This document shows positions 10,059 to 22,173 of a DNA stretch of 64,000 bases, piece after piece; position 1 is the first letter of the stretch, and every line of letters starts with the position of its first letter. The stretch is from Fusarium oxysporum f. sp. lycopersici 4287. Lineage: Eukaryota > Ascomycota > Sordariomycetes > Hypocreales > Nectriaceae. The notes below the pieces were generated by a model. The model did not search any database and was not told the DNA's origin. It saw nothing but the letters and a program-made list of their open reading frames with translations. The DNA lies in the NCBI RefSeq assembly GCF_000149955.1, contig NC_031000.1, positions 1,158,028-1,222,027 of the forward strand, given 5' to 3'. Made by a program: the position numbers and the translations under genes.

Positions 10059-13000
10059 CTATTCATTAGTAGCTGTCCCTTATGCACTGTGTGCTGGCTT
10101 AATTGCCTCCAAGCGGTCTGTCAATGACTGGATTGTAGGCTCCGACGTTTCGAGCTGAACGTTAACGACAAGTTTGCCCTCAAGCCTTGCAATGTGGCAT
10201 ACTCAGAAGAAAATATACCTGCTCGCAACCATCGAGAATTAAAGAGTGGAGCAGTTGAACTAAATCAAAGTCAATGCGATTTTCCTCGCAGATTGTTTTA
10301 GTTCAAGACAGGAATTCTTTTATGATGTCTTGACGGATGAGAATGTGAAGCGAGAGTTGTTGGGAGATGCCGATATTTTTTTCCCCATATGGGAGAGTGT
10401 ATACATCTCTATCACTTCTCCCACTTTTGCTGAAAGTGGTTTGTACGCATAATCATTGGCTCACAATCGCTGTGGTTCCCCACAATCCACTTTCACCAGA
10501 AACAGGCCTCTCAATATGACACCTTGATTAAATTTAACGCGTCAAAATGGGATTCTAGCTTCCCAGTTGGCTGGCTTCCTTGTTATCTCATTTTCTATAC
10601 GCGAATTCGTTTGAGTTTAAGTGGTTCTAACGAAGCTAACGCGTCCCCTGTATGGATTGACTGCAATCCGTATGGACTTTAGTGACTTTGGAAATCATAT
10701 CATCGTCATGCATCTTCAGTCACTTACGAATATTCAGTCTCAAAGATAACGATCAGTATTATTATAAAAACGCTGTTTGAAAACACTCAGACTGGCCCCA
10801 TGAGGCCGCCGAACGGAGCAAGACAACTCTGTCTCTAACATCCTCGCCAGCCCGAGCTGCGCGGTTGCTCACTTTGCAATTTATCTTTCTGCTGCTAGCC
10901 TAATCGTGACATTATCGACACTAGACACTACAGGCGATAGGTACTACGGAGTATTTAAGCGTGCCTATTTCATGTCAGACTTGGTGGCCCAGGTCAGCCA
11001 CATGTAACTTGGACCCTTTTGATAACACCTTCGATACCCTCAGTATTACTTTATCACAGATATTTCATATTGTATGTATATTCCGGGATTTGATATTTTG
11101 TTTGATTTGAAGCGAGTTATTAGAACATTTGTTTTGATTTGTTTGATACTTTGTTTGGTTGGATTGGATTTATGAGCAGTACTGCATAAGTGGGGAATCG
11201 GTTGGTCACAATAAGCCACTCACGTAGGCGTTAAAGAAGCGCGAGCCCCTCGATGATATCTTGAAACGTGGCGTAATCATTAGTGCTGACGATATCTATT
11301 TTCTGACGTCAGTGAGCGTGCATCATACTGTTACATTGTCACGAGCAACTATTGTTTAACAGCTTACGATGTAAATAGCGTACTACCTAGTGAGGAAATC
11401 GAGATTATCCTTGAGCTACTCACATATCAAATTACGCATCACTTATAACGACCTCTAGTCCTGGCAGTTCCTGCCCGAGAAGCGCCTTTATTTCGAGAAC
11501 TTCCATCATGGCTTTATCAGAGTCTAGAAAGAGCTGTGCGATGTCGTGGGCGTGACGTTTGCGACTAACTCGAACTCTTTAAAAATGTAACTCCGGGGCC
11601 CCTTAGCCGCATCCCTAATGGCGCTTGGGGCTTTCCTACCGATAAAGGTTATTCACCTGCGGGAAGGTTATTTTGCGGCATGACCGTCGCGGTCCGTGCT
11701 TCATTTTATATGCACTCACCATGGTTATTTCAGCGTGAACACACAGACATAGTAGAATAAAGCCCAGACTCTCAGATTATTCCTCTAAGGATTATAGATA
11801 TGCCTCCATAAATCCGGGAGCAACCGAATCGCGACGTTATAGACCTAGACGATGGCATTGGGGCTTGCATGATAGGCGTTAAACCGCGTCGGCTGCGCAG
11901 TTTACATAGATTTAGCATGTAACCATCTCAAGCCTCCTACCTGTTGCTAACCAAACATGAGCCAGGACGCAGGGAGCTCTCCACATGCACGATTTAGTCA
12001 ACAAGGTGTCACGCATATGGCTTTGCAACGACATGACATGGCAATGGCGAACTTTCTGAAACCAGCGCCTACCACAGCAAATAGCTGGACGGTTGAGATT
12101 GGTTCAGCATCTTGGCTTGGTTCATCAGAACAAGCTTCCTACCACCGTGTAGACACAATATTACAGTGCAGCCGGCTCCATAAGGCAAAATCATTTGTCC
12201 ACGTTTAGCGTAAATGGCCACCCGCTAATTGAACGCAAGAATTACCGAACTGATACAGCCAAACCAATCGCACCCACAACGGCACGAGCTGGCGGATTTT
12301 GCCATCAGAATGATATCCACTACAGCTGTTGGGTCGTTGATTAATTTATAGATAGTATTTTAACCCTTCCGGCTGTGCTGCGTTGAAGACTTTACTAGGA
12401 AGATTCCATACCCTGGCCCTGCGGATCCTTGATCTCATTCCTTTTGATCCATTTTGCACCTTTCTTCTTCGTTCCGTTAGAGAATCAACATACAACTAAG
12501 CTATCTTTGATAGATGGTATTTCCCTAAGATGACCAGCCCCTGTGCGAGTTACTATGTAAGCTTCCATTCCTGGCTCAAAGTCTAGAGTATTGACCACGA
12601 ACAGGGCTCTGCCAAGTGCCGCAATAGTGTCCTGATATTTGGTGCCCGGTGCGATTTCTGTTTGGTGCAGTCTTCCTAGACGTAATTGTGCCGTTCCCAC
12701 GCTAACCCCAAATATGACACTAGACCGCAGGTGCTGGGATGACTATGAACAATTTGCTCCCTCACCCCTCGACTCCATCCAGCGAATATGTAAACCCGAT
12801 GAATGAGAATGTACGGGAAGAATAATGCAGCGGCTAGTAAGGAAGGTGTGACATGCTGGAAGAGAGCCTATGCCGCTCCTTGGTCCGTTCAGAAACTTTT
12901 ATATCCGGATGAATTGGGGATTCTGAGACAACAATGATTGCATGTTCTTTCCTTTCTGATATTTAGTACTAGCAACAACCACTACCATCGCACTTCCAAC

Positions 13001-13681
13001 AATGGGTCCCGAGCAATCCCATCCGCTTAAAGCCCTCAAAGTGTCATCTTGCTAGGTAGCCTCGATCAACGTCTAATGAGGGGAAATATTAGAATTGGCT
13101 GGGCAGAGGCCATTGAATCAGGCGGCATGGCGGCCGTTTGACATGGTCCTAAATCTGTTAAACATGTCTTCACTAATCTTCGACACCTTAGGTCTTTACT
13201 GAAAAGGGTTCGTCTCTAACTGTGGAAAGTTATCTGCTTTCAGACGCTGTATAATCAACGAATGGGCGGTGCTGGTAGCACTTGAGGTCCCATAATCCAC
13301 CTTCGGCGAACTGTCGTGGGTATAATAGGCTGAAGAACAAGCAAGCAGCCTATGCACAGATTTATTTGCCGAATTGATGATGGAATCCTGGATGAGAACA
13401 TAATTGCAGTTTATATTGCGGCTGTGACGGGGTCCTCAGGCAGTAAACGGTGCCAGCCCACAAGTCGAAACAGGAGGAGAGATGACCTCCCTCAACTGGC
13501 GTTGCTCTTGTACCTCAAAGTATCGAGACTGGCTTACAAGGCGAATATCCGTATGCTGATAGTATTCTCCAAGATGACTTTTTTGTTTTTCTTTCCTTTT
13601 TACCTGCTGCAGCTAATAACGTGGTTTTCTATTACCTTCTTGCTTGTGATGTGATAATACCATTAACAGGACATAGCAAGG
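10059..13681. other. Long gene-poor region
   Basis: About 3.6 kb without a recognisable gene. Some parts are T/G-rich (11040-11170). An open frame of about 70 codons at 12485-12700 (minus) has ordinary amino acid composition but no motif I know. It may be a fragment of something decayed. No LTR, tRNA or terminal inverted repeat was found here. Confidence 0.5.
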
Positions 13682-13835
13682 TGTCGCACTGAGCGTGCTT
13701 AAAGGGTTAGAGTGAATATGATGAGCAGCAGCAAATGTGTTGATTGATGTCTTAAGTTATCTCTTGTGCGGGGAATTCCATCCCGCAGAGTTACTTAAAG
13801 CATATAGCTAGATTACTAATGCCTACCCTGCGACA
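13682..13835 (-). repeat. 3' LTR of the copia element (154 bp)
   Basis: Starts TGTCGCA and ends TGCGACA, a perfect 7 bp terminal inverted repeat. The last roughly 118 bp are identical to the LTR at 19203-19361. Confidence 0.92.
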
Positions 13836-13850
13836 CACCCCCCCAGATTT
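13836..13850 (-). other. Polypurine tract
   Basis: Read on the minus strand this is a run of G (CTGGGGGGGGTG) directly before the 3' LTR, the expected plus-strand primer. Confidence 0.7.
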
Positions 13851-16800
13851 CACTCTGTATCAGATGAGATCTGTATATCATCTTGATCAATATCCTCTCC
13901 TGAAACGTATTCTGGATCAATCCGCGATGAGATATCAACCAGACCTAATTGTTTCACGAAGTGAGAATGCTTTTCTGCTGAAAGGGGTTTTGTGAAGCCA
14001 TCTGCAGGCATGTCTGTTGTTGGAACCCATTGAACTGTAATTTTGCCGTCTTTATGGATCTGTCTTAGCCAAAAGTTGTGGATATCGATGTGTTTTAACT
14101 TTGATGTTAGTTGTGGTCGCTCTTTCTGGATCAGTCCCACTGTTTGTTGATTGTCACAGAGGATGCGTGGTTGGTGTTGTGGATCGAACTGTATCTGTTC
14201 GAACAGTCGGTATAGAGCTATAGTCTCTCTCGCTGTGTGAGACAGCGATAACAGTTCCGCTTCAGTCGTTGACGTGGTTACAGTCTTCTGCTTCGAAGAC
14301 TGCCACATGATCGCCCCGCTAAACAACTTCATGAGATAGCCCTGGGTGGATTTTCGAGTCTCTGGATCATCCGCGAACGATGCGTCGCTTGACTGCTGTA
14401 GTACTTCATCATCGCCTGGCTCTACCTCTGTAGCATTATCTACAGAGCCTGAGAACTCGATGGCATAGTACTGTGTGGTCTGGAGATATGAGAGAACTCG
14501 GTTTGCATACCGCAGGTGTTCAGGTGAAGGGTTCATGGCGTGCTGGCTTAACTGGCTAGCTGCATAAGAGATATCTGGTCTTGATACCACTGCTGCGTAC
14601 AGAATCGATCCTACCTTTTCTTGCATCTCTGTGATCTGTTGTATAGTGGCCTGTCCTTCGAAAGGTTGGGGACGATAGGATGAAGTGAGAGGCGTTGCCG
14701 TTCTCATTGACCAATCAATCCCGAACTTGACACGGAGTTTGTCGATATATCCATCTTGGCAGATCCAAAGCTTCTTGGCTTTGATGTCTCGAAGGATTCT
14801 GATGTTGAGGAAGGAGATTGCTTCGCCCAAATCCTTGATCTCGTATTTGCTGTGTACTGCTGCTTTGAAATTGTTGACTTGTTGAAGGCATTCAGGTTGC
14901 GCGATGATGAGAAGATCATCTACGTATAGAAAGAGAATGAGTTGAGTCTCATTATTAATGAGGATACAGGGTTCATCTGGGCAATGTTGAAATCCCAGAT
15001 CTTTAAGAAACGATGCAAGCTCATTGAACCAGAGCTTTGGTGACTTACGCAGACCGTAGAGCGCTTTGAGCAGTCTCCAGACCTTTCCTGATTGACCATA
15101 TCCCGGTGGGCATGTGGTGTAGATCTCCTCGTCCATTTCAGCGTTAACGAAGGCGTTCTTGAAGTCAACTTGGTGACATATCAGCCCAAACGCACAGATG
15201 AGAGCCATCAGAATCCGGAAGCTTCGATAAGCACCGGTTGCTGCGTAGATGTCTTCACCAGAGTGGTGTTGGAGATCGCCTCTGACACAGATGCGAGCTT
15301 TGTGACGAATGAGGTAACCTGCATCGTCCAGTTTGTAGGTAAAGACCCATTTGAGTGGTAGAACTTGTTTGCCTTCAGGGTAATCGACTAGCTCGAATGT
15401 CCCTTTCTCCTTGAGTGACTTGATCTCGGCGTCTGAGGCTCGTTTGAAGCCTTGTCTCTCAGGATGCCATTTCAATTGATGCCAAAAGTCAGGAGGTGGA
15501 GGCAAGTCCTTTCGTTGGGTTCGTATTGAACGTGCTGATGCGAAAGCGTGGGCGAGTTGCTGTCCCAGCTTAGCGCGTTCCAATCGTAGAGCATGAGCGT
15601 GTCTTCGCGCTTGCTTATGGATTTGGTGCCGAGTAAGGCGTGGTTTGAATGTTTCGATTGCATCTTGTCCTTTCTGTGACAATTTGATACTCCTTCCAGA
15701 AGTTGTTCTGAGATTCTGGAGCACTGAAGCGTCCGTTATCTTTTTCTTTCTGGGTGATCCTAGTTGTATTGTTGTCTGAGGACGCGGTGATGCTTGATGG
15801 AGAATTACTGGACTCGTGGGCCGCGGCAATGTTGGCGGTTCATCTACGGGTGGTGCAACCTGTATCTCTCCTGCTATTGATCGTTCAGGTGAGATTTGTG
15901 GTGTAAGAAGCAATCCTGGTCGGGATAGTTCTGCTTCCGGTTGTATCGAAACAGGAACCGAAGTTGCTGTATTCTCCATGATAGACAATGGCTCGATATC
16001 CTCTTCTTCGAGATCAACTTCATTGATCGTGATCGCGAGAGTCTGTCCCGATTCGGGAAGAGTTGTGGCAAGCTGTGGATCGTACATGACTTTCTCATCA
16101 ACTTGAACATCCCGAGATACAATTACACGATCAAGGTGTGGAACCAAACTTTATAGATATTGGTTGCGTCCAATCCGACAAGCCATCCCATGAGTGCATT
16201 TTCTTGTAACTTCGCTTTGGCTGGACGGGCCTTCTTGTTCTTGATTAAGACGTAGGCAAGAGAACCAATGATTTTGAGATTAGAGAGGTTGGGCTTTCGG
16301 CCATGAACCATTTGAAATGGAGTTTGCCATTTGTTTTCGTTGAACTGGGATGCGATTGAGGAGGCGAGTAGCATGAGCAACGATGTAGGGGCCAGAGTTT
16401 CTGAGGTAGATTTCCCTGTATTCGAAGCTTGCGAGCGATAGCTATGATCACCCCCCCAGAACGTTCGGCAAGACCATTCTGATCTGGCGTATCTGGTGGA
16501 GATGAGTTGAATGTAATTCCCTTCATTGCAATGAAATACTTCCATCTCTTTCCCAGACCCTTTTCGCCATCCGATTGGATGTATCGCGTAGTGAAACCCC
16601 AGTTGTCATTTGTAATGGCTAGAAACTCTTGTGTTATAGAAATGTAGTTCATCTTGATTCTTGTTTGGGAGGTTAAAGGTGATATGGTAAGCTGAGTAGT
16701 CGCAATAGAAATGAGCGACCCAGGAGTCAGCGTTGAATGCTTCCTCCATGTCGATAAGATCAAGGTGTATCTTCTCGAAGGGGTAAGATCCTCTCCACGG

Positions 16801-17465
16801 TGGTATGCGGGAGATTTGTTGATACGCTTGTCCGAGTTGACATTCAGGACAGAGTTCCGACTTTCGTTCGAAGTTGCGAGTCCCGAGTGCGACTCCCTCG
16901 ACTGCTTGAGGCATGTGTTCAAGAGCCTCCTTTCGAATATGGCCTAGCCTTGCATGCCAGGTATCCATAGAAGCTGTCGCAACTTGAGGCGTTCTCGATT
17001 TAGTAGCCATTGCAAAGGATTGCGCTGCCTCTTTATGAGATTGAGCCCTGAATATAATGTCCTTGATGTGGGATTCGGCGACTCGAAAAGCACCATGTTT
17101 AGTTACTTTAAAGGCATTTGATCCATCTGAATATTCCATCCAACAAGTCCTCGTATTGAAATAAAGTCCTTTGTTGTTCGAGAGAGTGCGTATTGATGAG
17201 GTTCCAATGGAATCCAGGGACATAAGCAACGTTCTCGAGTTGAATTTAGACCTGCGCCTGTTGGAGTGTCGACATGGACCGTGACATTTCCTATGCCTTG
17301 TGAGGTGCGTGCCTGAGTTGCCAAACTCTATGGTTTCATCATCGGAGTGGTGTGTAATTAGTGAAGCGAGACAGGTCATTGCAGACATGTGTATCCCGCA
17401 CAATTGTCAAGTCGGAAACAATCACCGTACTCGTCTTTTGCGGTTGTGCCAAACGCAAACCTTGA
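13850..17465 (-). pseudogene. copia Pol (protease, integrase, RT, RNase H) with frameshifts
   Basis: The reading frame changes several times, so no full-length Pol can be made. Protease-like residues LDNCAG lie at about 17400, where two shifts occur within about 60 bp. The GAG-pre-integrase box WHARLGHIRKEALEH with CPECQLGQ is near 16850-16960. The integrase core (FLAITNDNWGF, SDGEKGLG, TPDQNGLAERSGG) is in the next frame, near 16450-16640. From 16147 to 13850 the frame is continuous through RT (PLKWVFTYKLDDAG, LFLYVDDLLII) and RNase H (SSDASFADD, STTEAELLSLSHT). RT and RNase H are therefore intact in isolation. Confidence 0.9.
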
Positions 17466-18788
17466 CGTAACAAATGCGGCTCTTGATTTGGATAGAAATT
17501 TATCTGTGCTTGAAGTCTCGTCCTCTGCTAGATGCTTGGGTTGATTCTTTGTAATATCTGACGGCCAGAACTTAGGCAAGTCAATATTGCTTCTCTTGAG
17601 GTCCCTTTCGATGTTTTCTTTAAGGCGTTTGCTTCCCTTGACTGTAGTGATGATTTTCGACTGTATTTGAACGATTGGTGTCCATCCCTCTGGCGCACCC
17701 GAAGGATTAAGATAATAACACTCAGTGTACTTGTGGGACATGCCGCAGACGCAATTTCGGAAACCCATGTTCGAGGATGGATGCCCCGTCCGCTGTCTTT
17801 TCTGTTGCGGCTGATCCTCTTCGTTCTGCGAATCTGAATCATTGCTATGCTTTCTTCCTTGAAGAGTGGCGTGGGCTGCTCGTCCTCTAATAGCTTTTTC
17901 CTTTGGTGGTGCCATTGTCCTGAACTGCTTAATACAGAATCCGATAGTAATCTTCTTCTCGAAGAGGGTTGGACTGAGTTTGCGGAAGGTCTTGAGTGCT
18001 CTATTTACTGTATTCTGAGCTTTCTGAACAATGGTGACATCGTCATCTTCACCGTTTTCTTCCTCTTCAGAATCAGTCAAACTTGCGACAGTGGCGGAAC
18101 CGCTACTGGCATGGTCGGGATTAATCTCGTTGAGCGCAGTGAGAAACGCATTTGAGATCTTCTCCATGGTTTTTGCAGCCTCCTTGACGAGGTTTTTCTC
18201 GCTTTCAACCTGAGCTTCCTTGGACTTCATGTAGTTGTAGAACGGTGGGTTTACTTCGCGAGATGATTCAATGAATGCATCACAGATCTGCGACTCGCTG
18301 AGGTTCTCTATCTTGTAACGTTTAGCGTTGTTAACGAGAGCAGGCCAGCGGCTGAGCCATTTATCGAGACTGGTGTTGCTAAGGCCCTTCTTAAGCTTTT
18401 CAAACTCAGACCTAACATTCTGCTTCTGGTCTTTCGCGGTGGGTTGGATGCTATCAGCCAGCGCGATGAGTTTACCGCGGACGTCATGGATTCCGAGGTA
18501 GTGCTGCTTGAACTCCTGACACACTGTGAGGTCAATGCGATCAGAGACCTTGTCGTATTTCTTCCTTTCGCTATCATAGATAGCCTGGAGGCTGTGATAT
18601 TTCTGGATCGTGTCCTTGCTTGCTGAGTCCGATGGTTTGGTCGCAGTGAAGACTAAGTTTTCAATCCCTTCTGGATCACAGTAGCTCCAGACGTCATTGC
18701 GCACAGCAAGATCCTCAATAGAGTTGATCCAGTTGGTCCAGTCCTCGCGGGAGTTAAGCAAGGTGAGATTGTGATCTTTGATCGACAT
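17376..18788 (-). CDS. copia Gag-like protein
   Basis: A 470-codon frame from the ATG at 18788 (MSIKDHNLTLLNSREDW). It has the usual layout of fungal copia Gag: an N-terminal helical domain (SREDWTNWINSIEDLAV is typical), an acidic linker (DSEEEENGEDDDVT), a basic region (QPQQKRQRTGH) and one zinc-knuckle-like motif CVCGMSHKYTEC (Cys-x-Cys-x3-His-x4-Cys). The frame then runs on into the protease residues before a stop. It would form the capsid around the element's RNA. A possible alternative start lies a few codons upstream, but no other ATG does. Confidence 0.8.
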   Translation of the reverse strand: MSIKDHNLTLLNSREDWTNWINSIEDLAVRNDVWSYCDPEGIENLVFTATKPSDSASKDTIQKYHSLQAIYDSERKKYDKVSDRIDLTVCQEFKQHYLGIHDVRGKLIALADSIQPTAKDQKQNVRSEFEKLKKGLSNTSLDKWLSRWPALVNNAKRYKIENLSESQICDAFIESSREVNPPFYNYMKSKEAQVESEKNLVKEAAKTMEKISNAFLTALNEINPDHASSGSATVASLTDSEEEENGEDDDVTIVQKAQNTVNRALKTFRKLSPTLFEKKITIGFCIKQFRTMAPPKEKAIRGRAAHATLQGRKHSNDSDSQNEEDQPQQKRQRTGHPSSNMGFRNCVCGMSHKYTECYYLNPSGAPEGWTPIVQIQSKIITTVKGSKRLKENIERDLKRSNIDLPKFWPSDITKNQPKHLAEDETSSTDKFLSKSRAAFVTSRFAFGTTAKDEYGDCFRLDNCAGYTCLQ

Positions 18789-19190
18789 TTTGTGACATTT
18801 AGTCAAGAAAAGGATAGCGTCCTTTTTGAATTGACTTCTGATTAATGTGTTAGCTTCTTGCTGATTAAAGAGATCATGATTGTTAGATTTTAGGAGTCTT
18901 CTCTGTTAAAATCTTTTGCGGGTTTCAAGTTGCTGTTTCATATCGCTTCATCTGATACATCCGACCAGGGTCCAAATGCATACCGCGAAACCAGCATATG
19001 CGTCCAGAATCTGGCTCCATATCCATTCGTGCCGATTCCCCTGAGGCTTCAGATTTTCAATTTGCACGAGAAAGCTCTCATTACGACGAAGTTGCATATG
19101 CAGAAGACGCTGATGGCGATGGACATTGGCTTGCGGCAGAGAAGATGCCTGGATCATGATGTGAGAGAGCGCATATGATAAGTAGTCTCC

Positions 19191-19202
19191 GGAGCTCATA
19201 AC
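19191..19202 (-). other. Primer-binding site, half-tRNA type
   Basis: On the minus strand GTTATGAGCTCC directly follows the 5' LTR. It is complementary to GGAGCTCATAAC, which resembles the anticodon stem-loop of initiator tRNA-Met (CTCATAA). This matches the known copia strategy of priming from a cleaved 5' half of the initiator tRNA rather than from its 3' end. Confidence 0.6.
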
Positions 19203-19361
19203 TGTCGCACTAGCAGCGTGCTTAAAGGCCGTTAGAGTCGAATATGATGAGCAGCAGCAAATGTGTTGATTGATGTCTTAAGTTATCTCTTGTGCGGGGA
19301 ATTCCATCCCGCAGAGTTACTTAAAGCATATAGCTAGATTACTAATGCCTACCCTGCGACA
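19203..19361 (-). repeat. 5' LTR of the copia element (159 bp)
   Basis: TGTCGCA...TGCGACA ends. Direct repeat of 13682-13835, with small indels near its left end only. Confidence 0.92.
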
Positions 19362-19429
19362 AAACACCACCAATTTCGTCATACAAACCATTCATCACCT
19401 TCCCAATGACTTCGTAACTAAGCTGTAAA

Positions 19430-21270
19430 GACCCAGGACCTGTTGAAATCAATACTAGCCTATTTGAGTTTGATGAAGCCGATGAGAATATAGGCACACA
19501 GGGTACAGCTGCTAATAGCTGCCCGCCGACTATACAGCCGAGTGATCAGAAAGGCGATGCATTTCAACCTTTTGATATAGATGAATTTGAACTTTATATC
19601 AAGAATCTACCTAGCAGCCCGCTATTACTATTCTAAGCTTTTTAACCTATTTACCTTGTGCAACTATGGGTCGAATATACTAATGAACACGTTGAATTCC
19701 TATTAAAAGAGTCGAAACCGGCCTTTCCGGTCCGGCTACGAGCTTGGTTTCCAACCGCTGTTGACGAAGTGTATCTCTGGCTCGGCGTACTTATTTATAT
19801 AGGCATACATAAGGAAATTCGTCTTCGAGACCATTGGAAGGCTGCTACCTTAGAGTCTCACCTTCCAACTCATTCAATCCTCAAATTTATGCCTTTTGAT
19901 CGATTTCAGTTGCTATTACGTCACCTACGAATCTTCCCTCACAACACCAACAATAACCTCCCTTCGCCCTACAATCGAATTGAACAGTGGCCTCAGCACA
20001 TACAGCAGATATCTACGGCTTTCATCGAGCTAGACACTTGCCTCTCTGTAGATGAGAGTATGATCCGCTTTACAGGGAGATCTAGTTCGACAACAGTAGT
20101 CAAGAACAAACCTACGCCTCATGGCTTCAAAGTGTGGGTTGTGGCCCAAGGAGGCCTGTTTTTAAGGTGGATTTGGCACAAGCCGGGCTCTAGCTTTGGC
20201 CCTGTTGGTCTTCCGATTCAACGAAAACGGAAGAGAGGCGCCGATGAAGAGCCTCGCCTGAGTCTGACACAACGGGTGGTTGTTTACCTAGTCAGTCTGC
20301 TGCCCTGTGCCATTTATCACGTCTCCATTGATAACCTCTTTTCGTCACCCGACCTATTCAGGATTCTTCGGAAGGAAGGCTGGGGCGCCACTGGAACAGC
20401 TCGATCAAACCGTGGTTTCTATAGGCTCTTTGTGCAAATGAAAGCTGCTGACAAGGCCGGCGGCTCGGAGCTAGGGTACAACGAAGTGAGGACTGCAGCA
20501 ACCACTGATAATCTTGTAAGAGGCCCTTGAGACAGTCCTGCACTATTGAACATATACTAATTAGTCTCTGGCCTCTGTAGGTCAACCAGATCATCTGGAA
20601 GGACCACGTCCTCGTGATGTTCCTTTCAACTGTACACACAGGGGCCGATTTTGAACTTCGGCAACGCAAACGCCCTACAGCCCGTACAATACAAAACCAA
20701 CCAGTCAGAACCTTCTTTGGCAACGAGGAATTGAAGGTATTCCCAATCCCTTCTATCGCGGCGGCCTACAATGATGAAATAGGTGGTGTTGATCGAGGTG
20801 ATCAACGAAGAGCTGGAAAGGGATACGATCACCACGTTTGTAGGGCCGGTTGGCAGGCGTTAGTGTGGGCCTTTCTCTTTGATATTGTTCTTGTGAACAG
20901 CTTTATCCTTCAAGCCCAAGGGCAGCCTGATTGGAAGCCCTTCCGGAGTCGGGTTGACTGGCGGCAGTGCCTTTTTGATGCTATTATCAACACTTACGGA
21001 TCAACCGGCTCTTCAAGGAAGACTTTTCGAGCTGGTGACACAATCACACCAAAATTACAGCATATTCGCGTCCTAAGGAAAAACCCTTCAACCTGCCTAG
21101 CTTGTAAGGGCTCGAGGTTTGATGATACTAGGTCACGAAGCTCAGAGACGGCATTAAGGCCGCGGAGTGCAAATCAACAGGTGCCGTGATCACGTTATTT
21201 TTGTAAGACTGGCAATGTAGCTCTATGTAACTCGCAATATTGTTGGGACCCCTACCACCGGCTAAAATAG
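19430..21270 (+). pseudogene. piggyBac-type transposase, interrupted by stops
   Basis: One reading frame with one intron encodes a piggyBac-family (DDE_Tnp_1_7) transposase. An acidic N-terminal part (FDIDEFELYIKNLPSS) runs in frame into two TAA codons near 19635-19646, then the core: LSVDESMIRFTGRSS (first Asp), YHVSIDNLFSSPDLF (second Asp) and, after a 59 bp intron (20522-20580, GTAAGA...TGTAG), GGVDRGDQRRAGKGY (third Asp). A TGA at 21187 cuts off the C-terminus. Past it the frame continues through FCKTGNVALCNSQYCWDPYH to a TAG at 21268, completing a Cys-rich finger begun by CLACKGSRF. All three stops fit CAA/CGA to TAA/TGA changes. The family integrates at TTAA. Terminal repeats were not found. 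The copia LTR abuts its left side. Confidence 0.85.
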
Positions 21271-22173
21271 GTGACATGAGAGGTACCTTTTATAGGCTGA
21301 TTTTTTATTGGCTAAAACGCTTGTCCGTGACCTGGTTGTGCCCGCTCCGCACTCCAAGGGATAGACATTCTGTAGCCAGAACGAGGCCTCAACCAGACGG
21401 AGCGAGAGATGATATGAGTTGTCAGGGCCGGCATGATCCGGAGGTAGTGGTTGGTAAACGCATCAGCTCGATCTCAATATTAGCCCGAGTGTGAATTTCG
21501 CACCCCTGGCCCCCTACTTGATGCACCTTTCTTCAGGAGTCGTAACGCAACGCTCCCTTGCAATGCTTGTGTCCGCACGTAGAGAATGTAAAGCTATTCC
21601 CTCTCAACCTCCCCATGGCCCTGGCTCCATTACATGCCCCATTAAGCTAGTATTTAGATTTGTTCGATCGGCATCGATATCTTTTCGACGGTATAAACTG
21701 AATCGTACATAGCATCACTCTAGGGTCAGTAGAACTTGGTCGTCGGGAATCGCTTTGCATTCTTCCCGGATCCTCTGGAACCGACTTCCCATTTTCCCGA
21801 CTGGCTGTTTTGCCTTGTACAGCCACTCGACCCTCTCATCTAGAACCTGAACTTAGACAAGAAAGCAAGTTAAATCAGCTGCAATGCTCAGCAGCTCGTC
21901 CAATCCACCCGAACTTGGAAATGCTCTTCTTGACATACCTGTCAAGTCGAGCAGCCATTTTCTGCGTGTATCTTACTTATCTTGTATCTGCCACTACAAG
22001 GACAGGGGTCGTATCCCTACTAATCATGCACTGTGTAATGGCCACAGTCAAACTGCTTTTAGATGGATAGCTTACTGACGCTAAACGCGCACTGTAAAAT
22101 ATAATACTCTCAATTTAACAGACTGTGCTTTAGCTTTTAGAATAAGTCAAGATCGTTAGCTCATATCCTCTTC
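21271..22173. other. Intergenic, no gene recognised
   Basis: Downstream flank of the piggyBac relic and 3' side of the frq-like gene. No conserved coding or terminal-repeat sequence was identified. Confidence 0.5.

Larger units (their letters stand above)
13682..19361 (-). mobile_element. Ty1/copia retrotransposon with both LTRs, frameshifted
   Basis: A 5.68 kb element on the minus strand. Order in its own sense: 5' LTR (19203-19361), primer-binding site, gag, protease, integrase, RT, RNase H, polypurine tract, 3' LTR (13682-13835). RT comes after integrase, which defines the copia type. The LTRs are almost identical (indels only in the first 40 bp), so insertion is recent, yet pol is broken by several frameshifts. 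Bases next to the two LTRs (CAAGG before 13682, AAACA after 19361) do not form a target duplication. This suggests recombination between elements or a rearranged flank. Confidence 0.92.
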
